Notes under the pieces: generated by a model | Databases searched by the model: none | What the model was told of the DNA's origin: nothing | The model's input: only the letters and a program-made list of their open reading frames with translations | Translations under genes and position numbers: made by a program | Assembly: GCF_012272815.1 (NCBI RefSeq) | Contig: NZ_JAAWWL010000001.1 | Coordinates: 1,489,146 to 1,553,145 of the forward strand | DNA length: 64,000 bases | Direction: 5' to 3' | Source: Croceivirga thetidis | GTDB taxonomy: Bacteria; Bacteroidota; Bacteroidia; Flavobacteriales; Flavobacteriaceae | Shown: positions 1 through 7,769 of the stretch, piece by piece | Layout of the letters: the number at the start of each line of letters is the position of its first letter | Numbering within the stretch: position 1 is the first letter of the stretch

Positions 1-453
1 GTAATTCAAAGCAGTAGCAAAAACTACCCATATCAAATAGGGAATCAATAACCAAGAAGCTTTTTTGCTTACCACTCTGAACCATCGTATCGTTAGTATG
101 ATCAAAATCAACAAAGCAACAATCACAATTAGTGCCCAAAATATTTCCTTCATTCCAAAAAAGACAATGCTCCACATCGCATTTAGAAGTAATTGAAAAC
201 CAAAATGATAAAGTGCAGTTTTAACCCAAATATGATGAAAACCCTTGCCCCATACTATTCCGGCGGCGACTCCCATGAGAACATAAAGCAACGACCAGAC
301 GGGAGCAAAAACAGCATTTGGAGGGTTGAAGGAAGGCTTGTTAAGCGTTACATACCAATCATTTACAGAGCTCTGTGTGGCAAAGCTTGACAAGAATCCT
401 ACCAACAAACAGATGCCTACGGCAATTATTATTTTTAAGATTTTACGCTTCAC
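1..453 (-). CDS. tspO: TspO/MBR family tryptophan-rich sensory protein (3' end cut by window edge)
   Basis: Reading the minus strand from a GTG at 453 gives 151 codons that run off the window at base 1. The translation shows the family signatures in order: WYVTLNKPSFNPPNAVF after the first helix, PVWSLLYVLMGVAAG, NAMWSIVFFG and, at the edge, PYLIWVVFATALNY, with five hydrophobic segments. An in-frame TAA lies two codons upstream of the GTG, so no longer start is possible. TspO proteins bind tetrapyrroles and act in stress responses in the membrane. The family is about 155-160 residues, so only a few C-terminal residues are missing. The gene is divergent from mvaD, sharing a spacer of about 70 bases. 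Confidence 0.9.
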   Translation of the reverse strand, partial: MKRKILKIIIAVGICLLVGFLSSFATQSSVNDWYVTLNKPSFNPPNAVFAPVWSLLYVLMGVAAGIVWGKGFHHIWVKTALYHFGFQLLLNAMWSIVFFGMKEIFWALIVIVALLILIILTIRWFRVVSKKASWLLIPYLIWVVFATALNY

Positions 454-509
454 TTTTTAGGAGACATTTCGCACTAAAATAGGAATTTATTTTATCGGTG
501 TTGGAAACT

Positions 510-517
510 TATCTTTG
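510..517 (+). promoter_or_regulatory. Candidate -7 element (TATCTTTG) for mvaD
   Basis: TATCTTTG fits the Bacteroidota TAnnTTTG element and ends five bases before the mvaD ATG, which would give a very short leader. I see no clear TTG/TTTG partner at the usual distance, so this is a weak call. Confidence 0.4.
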
Positions 518-522
518 CTGGA

Positions 523-1608
523 ATGAAAGCGAGTGAATTTGTTTCAAATATTGAACTTGAACTACCCAAATCCGGAAGTGTAAGTTGGAAATCTCCCAGT
601 AATATTGCTTTGGTAAAATATTGGGGAAAAAAATTAAATCAAATTCCGGCGAACCCATCAATCAGTTTGACGCTTGACGCTTGCCACACCAAAACCAGTG
701 TGCAATTTCAAGAGATAACTCAAGAACAACAAAATTTTTCTTTTGATTTGTTCTTTGAAGGAGAAGAAAAACCTGCATTCAAACCTAAGATTCAAACATT
801 CTTTGAACGAATCGAAAGCTTTGTTCCTTTTCTTAAGAAGTACCACTTTACCATACATACTTCAAACTCATTTCCACATAGCAGCGGTATAGCTTCTTCC
901 GCAAGTGGAATGGCTGCATTGGCCTTGTGTCTGATGGAAATTGAACAAAAAGCGTTACCCGAAATGACCGAGGATTTTTTTTATCGAAAAGCCTCTTTTC
1001 TAGCAAGGTTAGGTTCGGGAAGTGCTTGTCGAAGTATTCGTGGAAGTCTCGTACAATGGGGAATGCACAAACCAATACCTGAAAGCAGTGATTTGTATGG
1101 TATCACCTATCCTTTTGAGGTGAATGAAGTTTTTGAAGATTATCACGACACCATCTTGTTGGTTCATAAAGGACAGAAAACCGTTAGTAGTACCGTTGGT
1201 CATGGGCTAATGGAAGGGCATCCATTCGCAATAAATAGATTCGAACAGGCCCATTCCAATTTAAACGCCTTGAAGTCAATTTTTGCGGAAGGAAATTTAG
1301 CGGAGTTCATAAAAATAGTGGAGAGCGAAGCATTGACCTTACATGCCATGATGATGACCAGTCACCCTTATTTTTTACTCATGAAGCCTGATACCTTGGC
1401 CATTTTAGAAAAAATTTGGAATTTCCGAAGGGAAACAGGACTACATGCGTGTTTCACCCTTGATGCGGGTGCCAATGTTCACCTGCTTTATCCTTCATCC
1501 CAAAAAGAAAGGACCATTCAATTTGTTCAAGATGAGTTGGTTGCTCACTGTGAAAATGGACACTATATTTGTGACCGCGTAGGAAATGGGTCAAAAAGAT
1601 TAATGTAA
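523..1608 (+). CDS. mvaD: Diphosphomevalonate decarboxylase
   Basis: This enzyme makes isopentenyl diphosphate from mevalonate 5-diphosphate with ATP, the last step of the mevalonate pathway, in the cytoplasm. The 361-residue protein has the GHMP fold signatures: SPSNIALVKYWGKK (residues 24-37), the phosphate loop SSGIASSASGMAALAL (120-135), RLGSGSACRSIRGSLVQW (162-179) and TLDAGANVHL, whose Asp314 matches the catalytic aspartate of the family. The ATG at 523 puts the first motif where it is expected. The mevalonate kinase gene follows after about 140 bases on the same strand. Length is slightly above the usual 320-340 because of insertions, and no key residue is missing. Confidence 0.95.
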   Translation: MKASEFVSNIELELPKSGSVSWKSPSNIALVKYWGKKLNQIPANPSISLTLDACHTKTSVQFQEITQEQQNFSFDLFFEGEEKPAFKPKIQTFFERIESFVPFLKKYHFTIHTSNSFPHSSGIASSASGMAALALCLMEIEQKALPEMTEDFFYRKASFLARLGSGSACRSIRGSLVQWGMHKPIPESSDLYGITYPFEVNEVFEDYHDTILLVHKGQKTVSSTVGHGLMEGHPFAINRFEQAHSNLNALKSIFAEGNLAEFIKIVESEALTLHAMMMTSHPYFLLMKPDTLAILEKIWNFRRETGLHACFTLDAGANVHLLYPSSQKERTIQFVQDELVAHCENGHYICDRVGNGSKRLM

Positions 1609-1749
1609 TTAAAATTTTGACTGGAATTTTTACGTTAATTAAACCCGAACAAATTTAAAGTTATCGTAAACTTTTGACCACAGGTCAAAATTTGTTTAAT
1701 TTTAAATATTGGGATATTGAACAAAAGTCAAAATCAGCCGGAACAAGAC

Positions 1750-2682
1750 ATGAAAGGACCACTATTTTATTCTAAAATTCTGCTTTTTGGAGAATATGGG
1801 ATAATTAAAGATTCCAAAGGACTTTCTATTCCTTACAACTTTTTCAAGGGTGCCCTTAAATCATCAGAAAACCTTGATGAAGTTGCAACCAAATCAAATA
1901 AGTCACTCGATAAGTTTGCTGATTATTTGGCTTCTATTCAAGATGAAAATTTGGTGCAATTTGACCTATCCGGTTTGAAGGATGATATCGCTAATGGAAT
2001 GTATTTTGACAGTTCTATTCCTCAAGGGTATGGTATAGGAAGTAGTGGAGCTTTAGTGGCGGCTATCTATGACAAATATGCACTAGATAAAATAACGGTT
2101 CTTGAGAACCTTACTAGAGAAAAGTTATTGAAATTGAAGACGATTTTTGGCAAGATGGAATCTTTTTTTCATGGAAAGTCTTCTGGCCTTGACCCCTTAA
2201 ATAGTTACTTAAGTCTTCCTATTTTAATTAATTCAAAGGATAATATAGAGTCGACCAGTTTGCCTACCCAAAACAAAGAAGGTAAGGGGGCCGTATTTTT
2301 ATTGGATAGTGGAATAACAGGAGAAACAGCTCCAATGGTTCAAATCTTCATGGAAAAAATGAAGCAAGAAGGTTTTAGAACCATTATCAAAGATAAGTTC
2401 ATAAAACACACCGACGCCTGTGTTGAACATTTCTTAAAAGGTGACGTAAAAGCTCTTTTTGGGCATGTAAAGCAATTATCAAATGTTGTTTTAGACAATT
2501 TCAAGCCTATGATACCAAAACAATTTCATACCCTATGGAAGAAAGGTATCGATACCAATGACTATTACTTAAAACTTTGTGGTTCTGGCGGTGGAGGCTA
2601 TATATTAGGATTCACCGAAGATATTGACAGGGCCAGAAAATCATTGAAAGGGCACAGTTTAGAAGTAGTATACAACTTCTAA
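1750..2682 (+). CDS. mvk: Mevalonate kinase (GHMP family)
   Basis: Phosphorylates mevalonate to mevalonate 5-phosphate. A longer reading from a TTG at 1717 is possible, but ATG at 1750 begins directly with MKGPLFYSKILLFGEYGII, which matches the normal family N-terminus, so I prefer it (310 residues). The GHMP phosphate loop is seen as PQGYGIGSSGALVAAIYDKY, followed by ESFFHGKSSGLDPLNSYL, which carries the Asp typical of mevalonate kinases, and KLCGSGGGGYILGF near the C-terminus. It lies between mvaD and a UbiA prenyltransferase with only 9 bases to the latter, consistent with one isoprenoid transcript. Confidence 0.92.
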   Translation: MKGPLFYSKILLFGEYGIIKDSKGLSIPYNFFKGALKSSENLDEVATKSNKSLDKFADYLASIQDENLVQFDLSGLKDDIANGMYFDSSIPQGYGIGSSGALVAAIYDKYALDKITVLENLTREKLLKLKTIFGKMESFFHGKSSGLDPLNSYLSLPILINSKDNIESTSLPTQNKEGKGAVFLLDSGITGETAPMVQIFMEKMKQEGFRTIIKDKFIKHTDACVEHFLKGDVKALFGHVKQLSNVVLDNFKPMIPKQFHTLWKKGIDTNDYYLKLCGSGGGGYILGFTEDIDRARKSLKGHSLEVVYNF

Positions 2683-2691
2683 TTTCGAGAA

Positions 2692-3597
2692 ATGTTTAGT
2701 AGAAAAAACAAGCTCTTGCTTTTTAAGCTTTTGAGCCTGTTTTCTGTTGTACGAGGCTACAACATATTGGTCATTACGTTGGCTCAATATCTAGCTTCCA
2801 TCTATATTCTTGCTCCTGATTGGCCTTTACACAAGGTGGTATTTGACATCAATCTTTTTTTAATTGTGACCGCCTCAGCTTTGGTCATTGCAGCAGGCTA
2901 CATAATCAATAACTTCTATGATGCCGAAAAAGACTTGATTAATAAACCAACTAAAAGTATGTTGGATAGGTTGGTGAGTCAACGTTTTAAACTTACTACC
3001 TATTTTGTTTTAAACTTCTTGGCAATTTTTGCTGCGAGTTACATATCCTTCAGGGCAGTGTTCTTCTTTGCTACCTATATTTTTGGTATTTGGTTCTATT
3101 CGCATAAACTGAAAAAAATCCCCTTTTTGGGTAACCTAGTCTCAGCAATACTTTCAATTTTACCCTTTTTTGTAGTCTTTATTTACTACAAGAATTTTGA
3201 ACCAGTAATATTCGTTCATGCACTTTTTCTGTTCTTATTGATTTCAGCCCGAGAACTTATTAAGGATTTGGAAAATATTCCTGGTGATATGGCTCAGGGC
3301 TACAATACCATTCCAATCTTGTACGGTATTCGAATAGCAAAGTTATTTACTGGGTTTCTTTTAAGCTTGGCATTGTTACCTTCTTTGCTTTTGGTTACAA
3401 AATTTGATGTTGGTTACATGTACATTTATTTTTACGCAACTACAGTATTACTGATAGTAATATTGGTATTTCTTTGGAATGCTCGAACAAAGAAGCACTT
3501 TATTTGGTTACATAACATTTTAAAATTTATAATTGTAGTGGGTGTTTTCAGTATCTTATTGATAGACGTAGATCTTCTTCTAAATCGAATATTATGA
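2692..3597 (+). CDS. UbiA-family prenyltransferase (geranylgeranylglycerol-phosphate geranylgeranyltransferase-like)
   Basis: An integral membrane enzyme of 301 residues with about eight hydrophobic helices. The first Asp-rich motif is NNFYDAEKDLINKP (73-86), a variant of NDxxDxxxD with Asn in place of the first Asp, and the second is RELIKDLENIPGDMAQGY. Such enzymes move a prenyl chain from a prenyl diphosphate to a lipid-soluble acceptor. Flavobacterial members with these motifs are usually labelled geranylgeranylglycerol-phosphate geranylgeranyltransferase, but the acceptor here is unproven. The position after mevalonate kinase suggests supply of isoprenoid precursor and use in the same transcript. 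Its last codons overlap the next gene by four bases (ATGA). Confidence 0.85.
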   Translation: MFSRKNKLLLFKLLSLFSVVRGYNILVITLAQYLASIYILAPDWPLHKVVFDINLFLIVTASALVIAAGYIINNFYDAEKDLINKPTKSMLDRLVSQRFKLTTYFVLNFLAIFAASYISFRAVFFFATYIFGIWFYSHKLKKIPFLGNLVSAILSILPFFVVFIYYKNFEPVIFVHALFLFLLISARELIKDLENIPGDMAQGYNTIPILYGIRIAKLFTGFLLSLALLPSLLLVTKFDVGYMYIYFYATTVLLIVILVFLWNARTKKHFIWLHNILKFIIVVGVFSILLIDVDLLLNRIL

Positions 3598-4547
3598 CCG
3601 ACAATCAATTAAAAGTGGCATTGGCCCAAATTGCACCAGTTTGGCTTAATAAAACCCTGACGATTAAAAAAATTGAAGACTCAATTGAAGAAGCCTCAGA
3701 ACATAAGGCCGAACTCATTGTTTTTGGAGAAGCACTCTTGCCAGGGTACCCATATTGGTTGGCATTGACCGAAGGCGCCTCATGGAATCTACCAATCAAC
3801 AAGCAGTTACATGCACATTATGTTCGAAATGCTGTTCAAATTGAAAAAGGTGATTTAAATACTATTTGTCAATTAGCTAAAAAGAACAGAATTGCAATTT
3901 ATCTGGGCATAATGGAACGTGCAAAAGATAGGGGAGGACATAGTATTTATGCCTCATTGGTTTATATTGATATTAGTGGCAAGATTCAATCGGTCCATAG
4001 AAAATTACAGCCAACCTACGATGAAAGACTCACCTGGGCCCCAGGTGATGGACATGGATTATGTGTGCATCCACTTAAGCAATTTACAGTCGGAGGTCTA
4101 AATTGTTGGGAAAATTGGATGCCTTTACCTCGAGCTGCACTTTATGGTCAGGGTGAAGATTTACATGTCGCAGTCTGGCCAGGTAGTCTCCACAATACAA
4201 AAGACATTACAAGATTTATAGCTCGTGAGTCAAGAAGCTACGTTATTTCAGTGTCTTCAATTATGACCACACATGATTTTCCAAAAGACACTCCTCACAT
4301 ACAGGAAATTCTTAAAAAGGCTCCGGAAACACTAAGTAATGGCGGTTCTTGTATTGCCAGTCCTGATGGCAAGTGGCTTATGGAACCGGTCACTTTTAAA
4401 GAAGGAATTTTTTACGAAACGCTTGATTTCAATCGAGTTTTGGAGGAGCGACAAAATTTCGACCCTGTCGGCCACTACTCAAGGCCAGACGTAACCAAAT
4501 TGGTTGTTAATAGGGAAAGACAATCGACTATTGAAATAGAGGATTAA
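3594..4547 (+). CDS. Carbon-nitrogen hydrolase, nitrilase family
   Basis: The 317-residue protein has the Glu-Lys-Cys triad of the nitrilase superfamily: Glu46 in FGEALLPGYPYW, Lys137 in HRKLQPTYDERLTW and Cys171 in GGLNCWENWMPLPR. The CWEN context and the length fit true nitrilases or aliphatic-nitrilase-like enzymes (nitrile to acid plus ammonia) better than amidases, but the substrate is not known. It is cytoplasmic, with no signal peptide. The start overlaps the UbiA gene stop by four bases, so the two are almost certainly co-translated. Why a nitrilase sits in an isoprenoid transcript is unexplained. Confidence 0.87.
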   Translation: MTDNQLKVALAQIAPVWLNKTLTIKKIEDSIEEASEHKAELIVFGEALLPGYPYWLALTEGASWNLPINKQLHAHYVRNAVQIEKGDLNTICQLAKKNRIAIYLGIMERAKDRGGHSIYASLVYIDISGKIQSVHRKLQPTYDERLTWAPGDGHGLCVHPLKQFTVGGLNCWENWMPLPRAALYGQGEDLHVAVWPGSLHNTKDITRFIARESRSYVISVSSIMTTHDFPKDTPHIQEILKKAPETLSNGGSCIASPDGKWLMEPVTFKEGIFYETLDFNRVLEERQNFDPVGHYSRPDVTKLVVNRERQSTIEIED

Positions 4548-4644
4548 CGGATATTTCTGTAGAATTAACTACTTGGAAATTTATATTTTGTGTGTTGATT
4601 TCAACTTAGCTCTGGCATTCCGTTCTAAATCATACTATTAAAGC

Positions 4645-4652
4645 TATCTTTG
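4645..4652 (+). promoter_or_regulatory. Candidate -7 element (TATCTTTG) for the pseudouridine synthase gene
   Basis: TATCTTTG lies 16 bases before the ATG at 4669 in an otherwise AT-rich 120-base spacer. No good TTG/TTTG element stands about 20 bases upstream, so confidence is limited. Confidence 0.4.
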
Positions 4653-4668
4653 CCAAAATTTTAGACTG

Positions 4669-5532
4669 ATGGCGAAATCAGACAACGAACGAAATCGTAA
4701 GCCTAACAATAGAAAAGGTAATTTTAAAAAGGGCACCCCCCCAAAGGGAAGCTTTGCCGAAAAGGCAAACCAATATGCCGCCCAAAAAAAGAAAACAAAA
4801 TCTTCTTCCAATTCCAACCCTGATTTAATTCGACTTAACAAGTATGTTGCCAATGCGGGTATTTGTTCTAGAAGGGAAGCAGACGTCTATATTGCTGCTG
4901 GTAGTGTTACCGTTAATGGAAAGACTGTTACCGAAATGGGGTATAAGGTCAAAAAATCTGACGATGTTCGTTTTGATGGCCGAAGACTTAACCCTGAAAA
5001 GAAGGAATACGTTTTACTCAATAAGCCCAAGAATTTTATCACTACCACACGTGATGAAAAGGGACGAAGAACGGTGATGGAATTGGTCAGTAGTGCTTCA
5101 AACAATCGATTGTATCCAGTAGGGCGATTGGACCGAAATACGACAGGACTTTTACTTTTCACCAATGATGGTGATATGGCCAAAAAATTGACCCATCCTA
5201 AACACGGTGTTCGGAAGATTTATCACGTGCATTTGGAGAAAAATGTCTCCATTGCCGATTTGCGCAATATTCGAGAAGGCCTTGAACTGGAAGATGGAAA
5301 GGTAGAAGTCGATGAGGTAGACTATGTAACAGGGGCTTCTAAGAAAGAAATAGGAATCGAAATCCATTCAGGCCGTAATCGTATTGTACGAAGAATATTC
5401 GAACATCTGGGCTATGAAGTCTCAAGGCTTGACCGGGTGGTCTTTGCCGGACTCACCAAAAAAGACTTACCTCGAGGCCATTGGCGTTTTTTAACGGAAC
5501 AGGAAGTCATTAATTTGGGGATGATTAAGTGA
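4669..5532 (+). CDS. rluB: RsuA/RluB-family ribosomal pseudouridine synthase
   Basis: 287 residues. Residues 1-48 are a Lys/Arg/Asn-rich, low-complexity tail (starting MAKSDNERNRKPNNRKGN), then an S4 RNA-binding domain (LIRLNKYVANAGICSRREAD, about 53-72), then the catalytic domain with the family motif PVGRLDRNTTGLLLFTNDGD that holds the nucleophilic Asp, and HSGRNRIVRRIFEHLGYEV. It isomerises a uridine in rRNA, most likely in 23S rRNA by family. Charged N-terminal extensions are common in Bacteroidota members. Its stop overlaps the GTG start of the next gene by four bases. Confidence 0.92.
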   Translation: MAKSDNERNRKPNNRKGNFKKGTPPKGSFAEKANQYAAQKKKTKSSSNSNPDLIRLNKYVANAGICSRREADVYIAAGSVTVNGKTVTEMGYKVKKSDDVRFDGRRLNPEKKEYVLLNKPKNFITTTRDEKGRRTVMELVSSASNNRLYPVGRLDRNTTGLLLFTNDGDMAKKLTHPKHGVRKIYHVHLEKNVSIADLRNIREGLELEDGKVEVDEVDYVTGASKKEIGIEIHSGRNRIVRRIFEHLGYEVSRLDRVVFAGLTKKDLPRGHWRFLTEQEVINLGMIK

Positions 5533-5987
5533 CCAAACCTACCAAATTATATCATCTGGTATTTTTGACTTTGGCATTTGTTTTTGCAATTGTCTATTTG
5601 TTCTTTCTGTTGAAGCATAGCGATTCTACTTTTGATATAAATATCCACGATATCTATTTTGTGATAGCCTATGCACACATTTTGCAGGTATTGGCGTTAT
5701 GGTTTGGGCTATGTGGTTTGGGATATTATATCGTTTTTAGATATGGTATCAGATTGTTTGGTTTGCTATTTTGGTTGCACCTACTCTATAGCCTTCTTTT
5801 CGTTTTTAATCCGATTTTATCCCATTTCGAACCAGAACCTTTTATAGAACATATTGAAACTATTCAGTTGCTTGAAACCTTACGGTTTATTTTTTTGTTG
5901 GCATTTCCTGTAGGTCAATTGGTTTATTTTCTGAATATTTTTATTTCTACACTAAGGAAACAAAAAAAATCTAATCTCTTTGGCTAA
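5529..5987 (+). CDS. Small four-helix membrane protein with a cytochrome-oxidase-subunit-I-like segment
   Basis: 152 residues beginning at GTG (GTGA overlap with rluB). It has four hydrophobic segments, near residues 10-27, 41-68, 72-95 and 118-142. The segment FDINIHDIYFVIAYAHIL resembles the HDTYxVVAHFHYV region of haem-copper oxidase subunit I, but only one of the two haem-ligand histidines is left (AYAH for AHFH) and nothing else of the large subunit is present. It therefore cannot be an oxidase core by itself. It may be a small accessory or a relic family. Function unknown. It ends 8 bases from a convergent gene. Confidence 0.7.
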   Translation: MTKPTKLYHLVFLTLAFVFAIVYLFFLLKHSDSTFDINIHDIYFVIAYAHILQVLALWFGLCGLGYYIVFRYGIRLFGLLFWLHLLYSLLFVFNPILSHFEPEPFIEHIETIQLLETLRFIFLLAFPVGQLVYFLNIFISTLRKQKKSNLFG

Positions 5988-5995
5988 TTACTGAA

Positions 5996-6802
5996 TTAAG
6001 CAATTTGATTCAATCGATCTCTTTCGATTTCTGAAATCAGTTCGATTAAAGTGACCTGGTCTTCATGATTCAGTGAGTTGAATAAAGCATTCCCATCTTT
6101 TAATGCCTTAAGACCAAACTTAAGGCCATTAACTTGGGTTAATGAATAAACGTCTTCCTTTGTTTTCATTACATTGATTAAGTCCCCAATCATTTCTATA
6201 ATCTTATTTGTCAGCACTTTGTCGTGAAGGGTTTCAAATAAGGATTGTGAGGTTTCAATAAAATCTTCTACCTCAATGCGAGGTAATAACGCAATCAATG
6301 CATCAATTTTTTTTAGGTCATAAGGAGCTTGAATGTCATTTTTTATCGCTTCTTCAATTAATATGGATTCAAATTTGGAAGCTGCCCGAAACGATTTCAA
6401 AGCCTTAAGTCCTGCGTTTAAGATTAAGTGAAGATGTCGCCCGTATTTAAAAACCAGTTTAGAAGCCTCAAATAATATTCCGATTAGTTTTTGAGGCTTT
6501 TTTATGTATTCATCCAAACTTCGAAAAGCTTTTTCCAATTCTTGCCGCTTTTCAAATTCGGGATAAAGGTTTTCCAAGAAATAATCACGAAGGTTATTGA
6601 CCGTTTTTTCGTTTACGGTTTGGGGGATATTGTATTTTTTTTGGATGTTGTGATACTGATATCGTTCTAAAATGGAATTTCGGTAGCCCTCAATAATATC
6701 AGGTAATATTTCTTCTCGATTCATCTCGTAATTAAATCGTGTGGGCTTGAATTTAATCAGAGTTTTGTAATTATGACCAGATTCTTCATTAGTAAATGCC
6801 AA
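5996..6802 (-). CDS. Conserved hypothetical helical protein
   Basis: 268 residues, no signal peptide and no membrane segment. The sequence is rich in Leu, Lys, Glu and Ile in helical patterns, with an N-terminal stretch of about 60 residues followed by repeated amphipathic helices (for example EKAFRSLDEYIKKPQKLIG and FIETSQSLFETLHDKVLTN). I recognise no catalytic motif or named domain. The ATG at 6802 is the first good start, with MAFTNEES at the N-terminus. It is downstream of the PorP/SprF gene with a 45-base gap, so it might share its transcript. It is probably a cytoplasmic protein. Confidence 0.65.
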   Translation of the reverse strand: MAFTNEESGHNYKTLIKFKPTRFNYEMNREEILPDIIEGYRNSILERYQYHNIQKKYNIPQTVNEKTVNNLRDYFLENLYPEFEKRQELEKAFRSLDEYIKKPQKLIGILFEASKLVFKYGRHLHLILNAGLKALKSFRAASKFESILIEEAIKNDIQAPYDLKKIDALIALLPRIEVEDFIETSQSLFETLHDKVLTNKIIEMIGDLINVMKTKEDVYSLTQVNGLKFGLKALKDGNALFNSLNHEDQVTLIELISEIERDRLNQIA

Positions 6803-6847
6803 TTTTGGCAGATTACCTCAATGTGCTAACTACATAATTAGCAATTT

Positions 6848-7765
6848 TTAAAAACTATAGCCAGAACCTGCTCTGTAGCTTAAAATTATACCATGAGTGT
6901 TACCTAAAGGAGAATCTCCACTCCCTTGGCTATAACTGTAAACAAATCGGAAATTCTCTAACAGATAAAAACCAAGGAAGGCATTCAGCGTATTACTCGT
7001 TCGATAACCCGCACCCAATTCAATAATGTTTTTAAAATTCAGACCTAGGTTGGCATCAATTTGCACTGGCGCCCCTTTTTCATATTTAAAAAGCATACTG
7101 GGTTTTAGTACAAAATTCGGATTGTAGCGGTCTAAAACAAAATGATATCCGGTATAACCGTAAATGGGCTGTGACAATTCTAAATTATCCTGATTGGCAA
7201 AGGTCTCCCCCAATAAATTGGGTGCTGAAACACCTGCAAAAAAGTTTGCATGACCAAAAAGGACACCTGCTCCCACAGTGGGTAAAGTTGTATTGATATT
7301 CTCCGCAAAATTAGGGTCGCTTTGTAGGCCAAGACTCAAGAGGTCTTGGTTGTAAATCAACGCTCCCGCGTTTAGACCAAAAGAGACAAAAGAACGGTCA
7401 TACACCTTCCAATACGGATGTGCATTATCATTCAAAAAGATTTTATAAGAATAAGACCCAGATATTTGAGTGGCGCTGGTTATCCCGATTTCATCGTTCA
7501 AAAACCCGAAACCAAGCCCCATTTTTTCGTTTCGTAATGGAGTATTAAAGGTTCCTGTCAAACTTCTGGGCGAACCTTGTATACCTTGACCCCCAAAACC
7601 AATATTGCTAATGGTCAGTTCAGAACTTCCTAGAACTCCGGCATAGGCTGGATTGATTATGAAAGGATTGTAATTGTACTCTGTGAAGGAAGGCGTTTGT
7701 TGACCTGTTACAAAAATCGAAAGACCAAATGCCAAAACCAATAAAAGAATATGATTGTTTTTCAT
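6848..7765 (-). CDS. PorP/SprF-family type IX secretion system membrane protein
   Basis: 305 residues with a signal peptide (ILLLVLAFGLSIFVTGQQ) and the opening signature TPSFTEYNYNPFIINPAYAG that marks the PorP/SprF family, followed by an outer-membrane beta-barrel pattern ending in an aromatic Phe. Family members sit in the outer membrane and are needed for secretion or surface anchoring of proteins with type B sorting domains, as SprF is for SprB in gliding flavobacteria. It starts only 4 bases after the stop of the giant type B-sorted protein gene, so the two are a translational pair and probably a dedicated cargo and anchor. Confidence 0.9.
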   Translation of the reverse strand: MKNNHILLLVLAFGLSIFVTGQQTPSFTEYNYNPFIINPAYAGVLGSSELTISNIGFGGQGIQGSPRSLTGTFNTPLRNEKMGLGFGFLNDEIGITSATQISGSYSYKIFLNDNAHPYWKVYDRSFVSFGLNAGALIYNQDLLSLGLQSDPNFAENINTTLPTVGAGVLFGHANFFAGVSAPNLLGETFANQDNLELSQPIYGYTGYHFVLDRYNPNFVLKPSMLFKYEKGAPVQIDANLGLNFKNIIELGAGYRTSNTLNAFLGFYLLENFRFVYSYSQGSGDSPLGNTHGIILSYRAGSGYSF

Positions 7766-7769
7766 TGCC

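Noticed and set aside
193-390. A 65-residue open frame on the plus strand at the window's left edge.
   Set aside because: The minus strand encodes TspO with all family motifs, so this is an antisense shadow.
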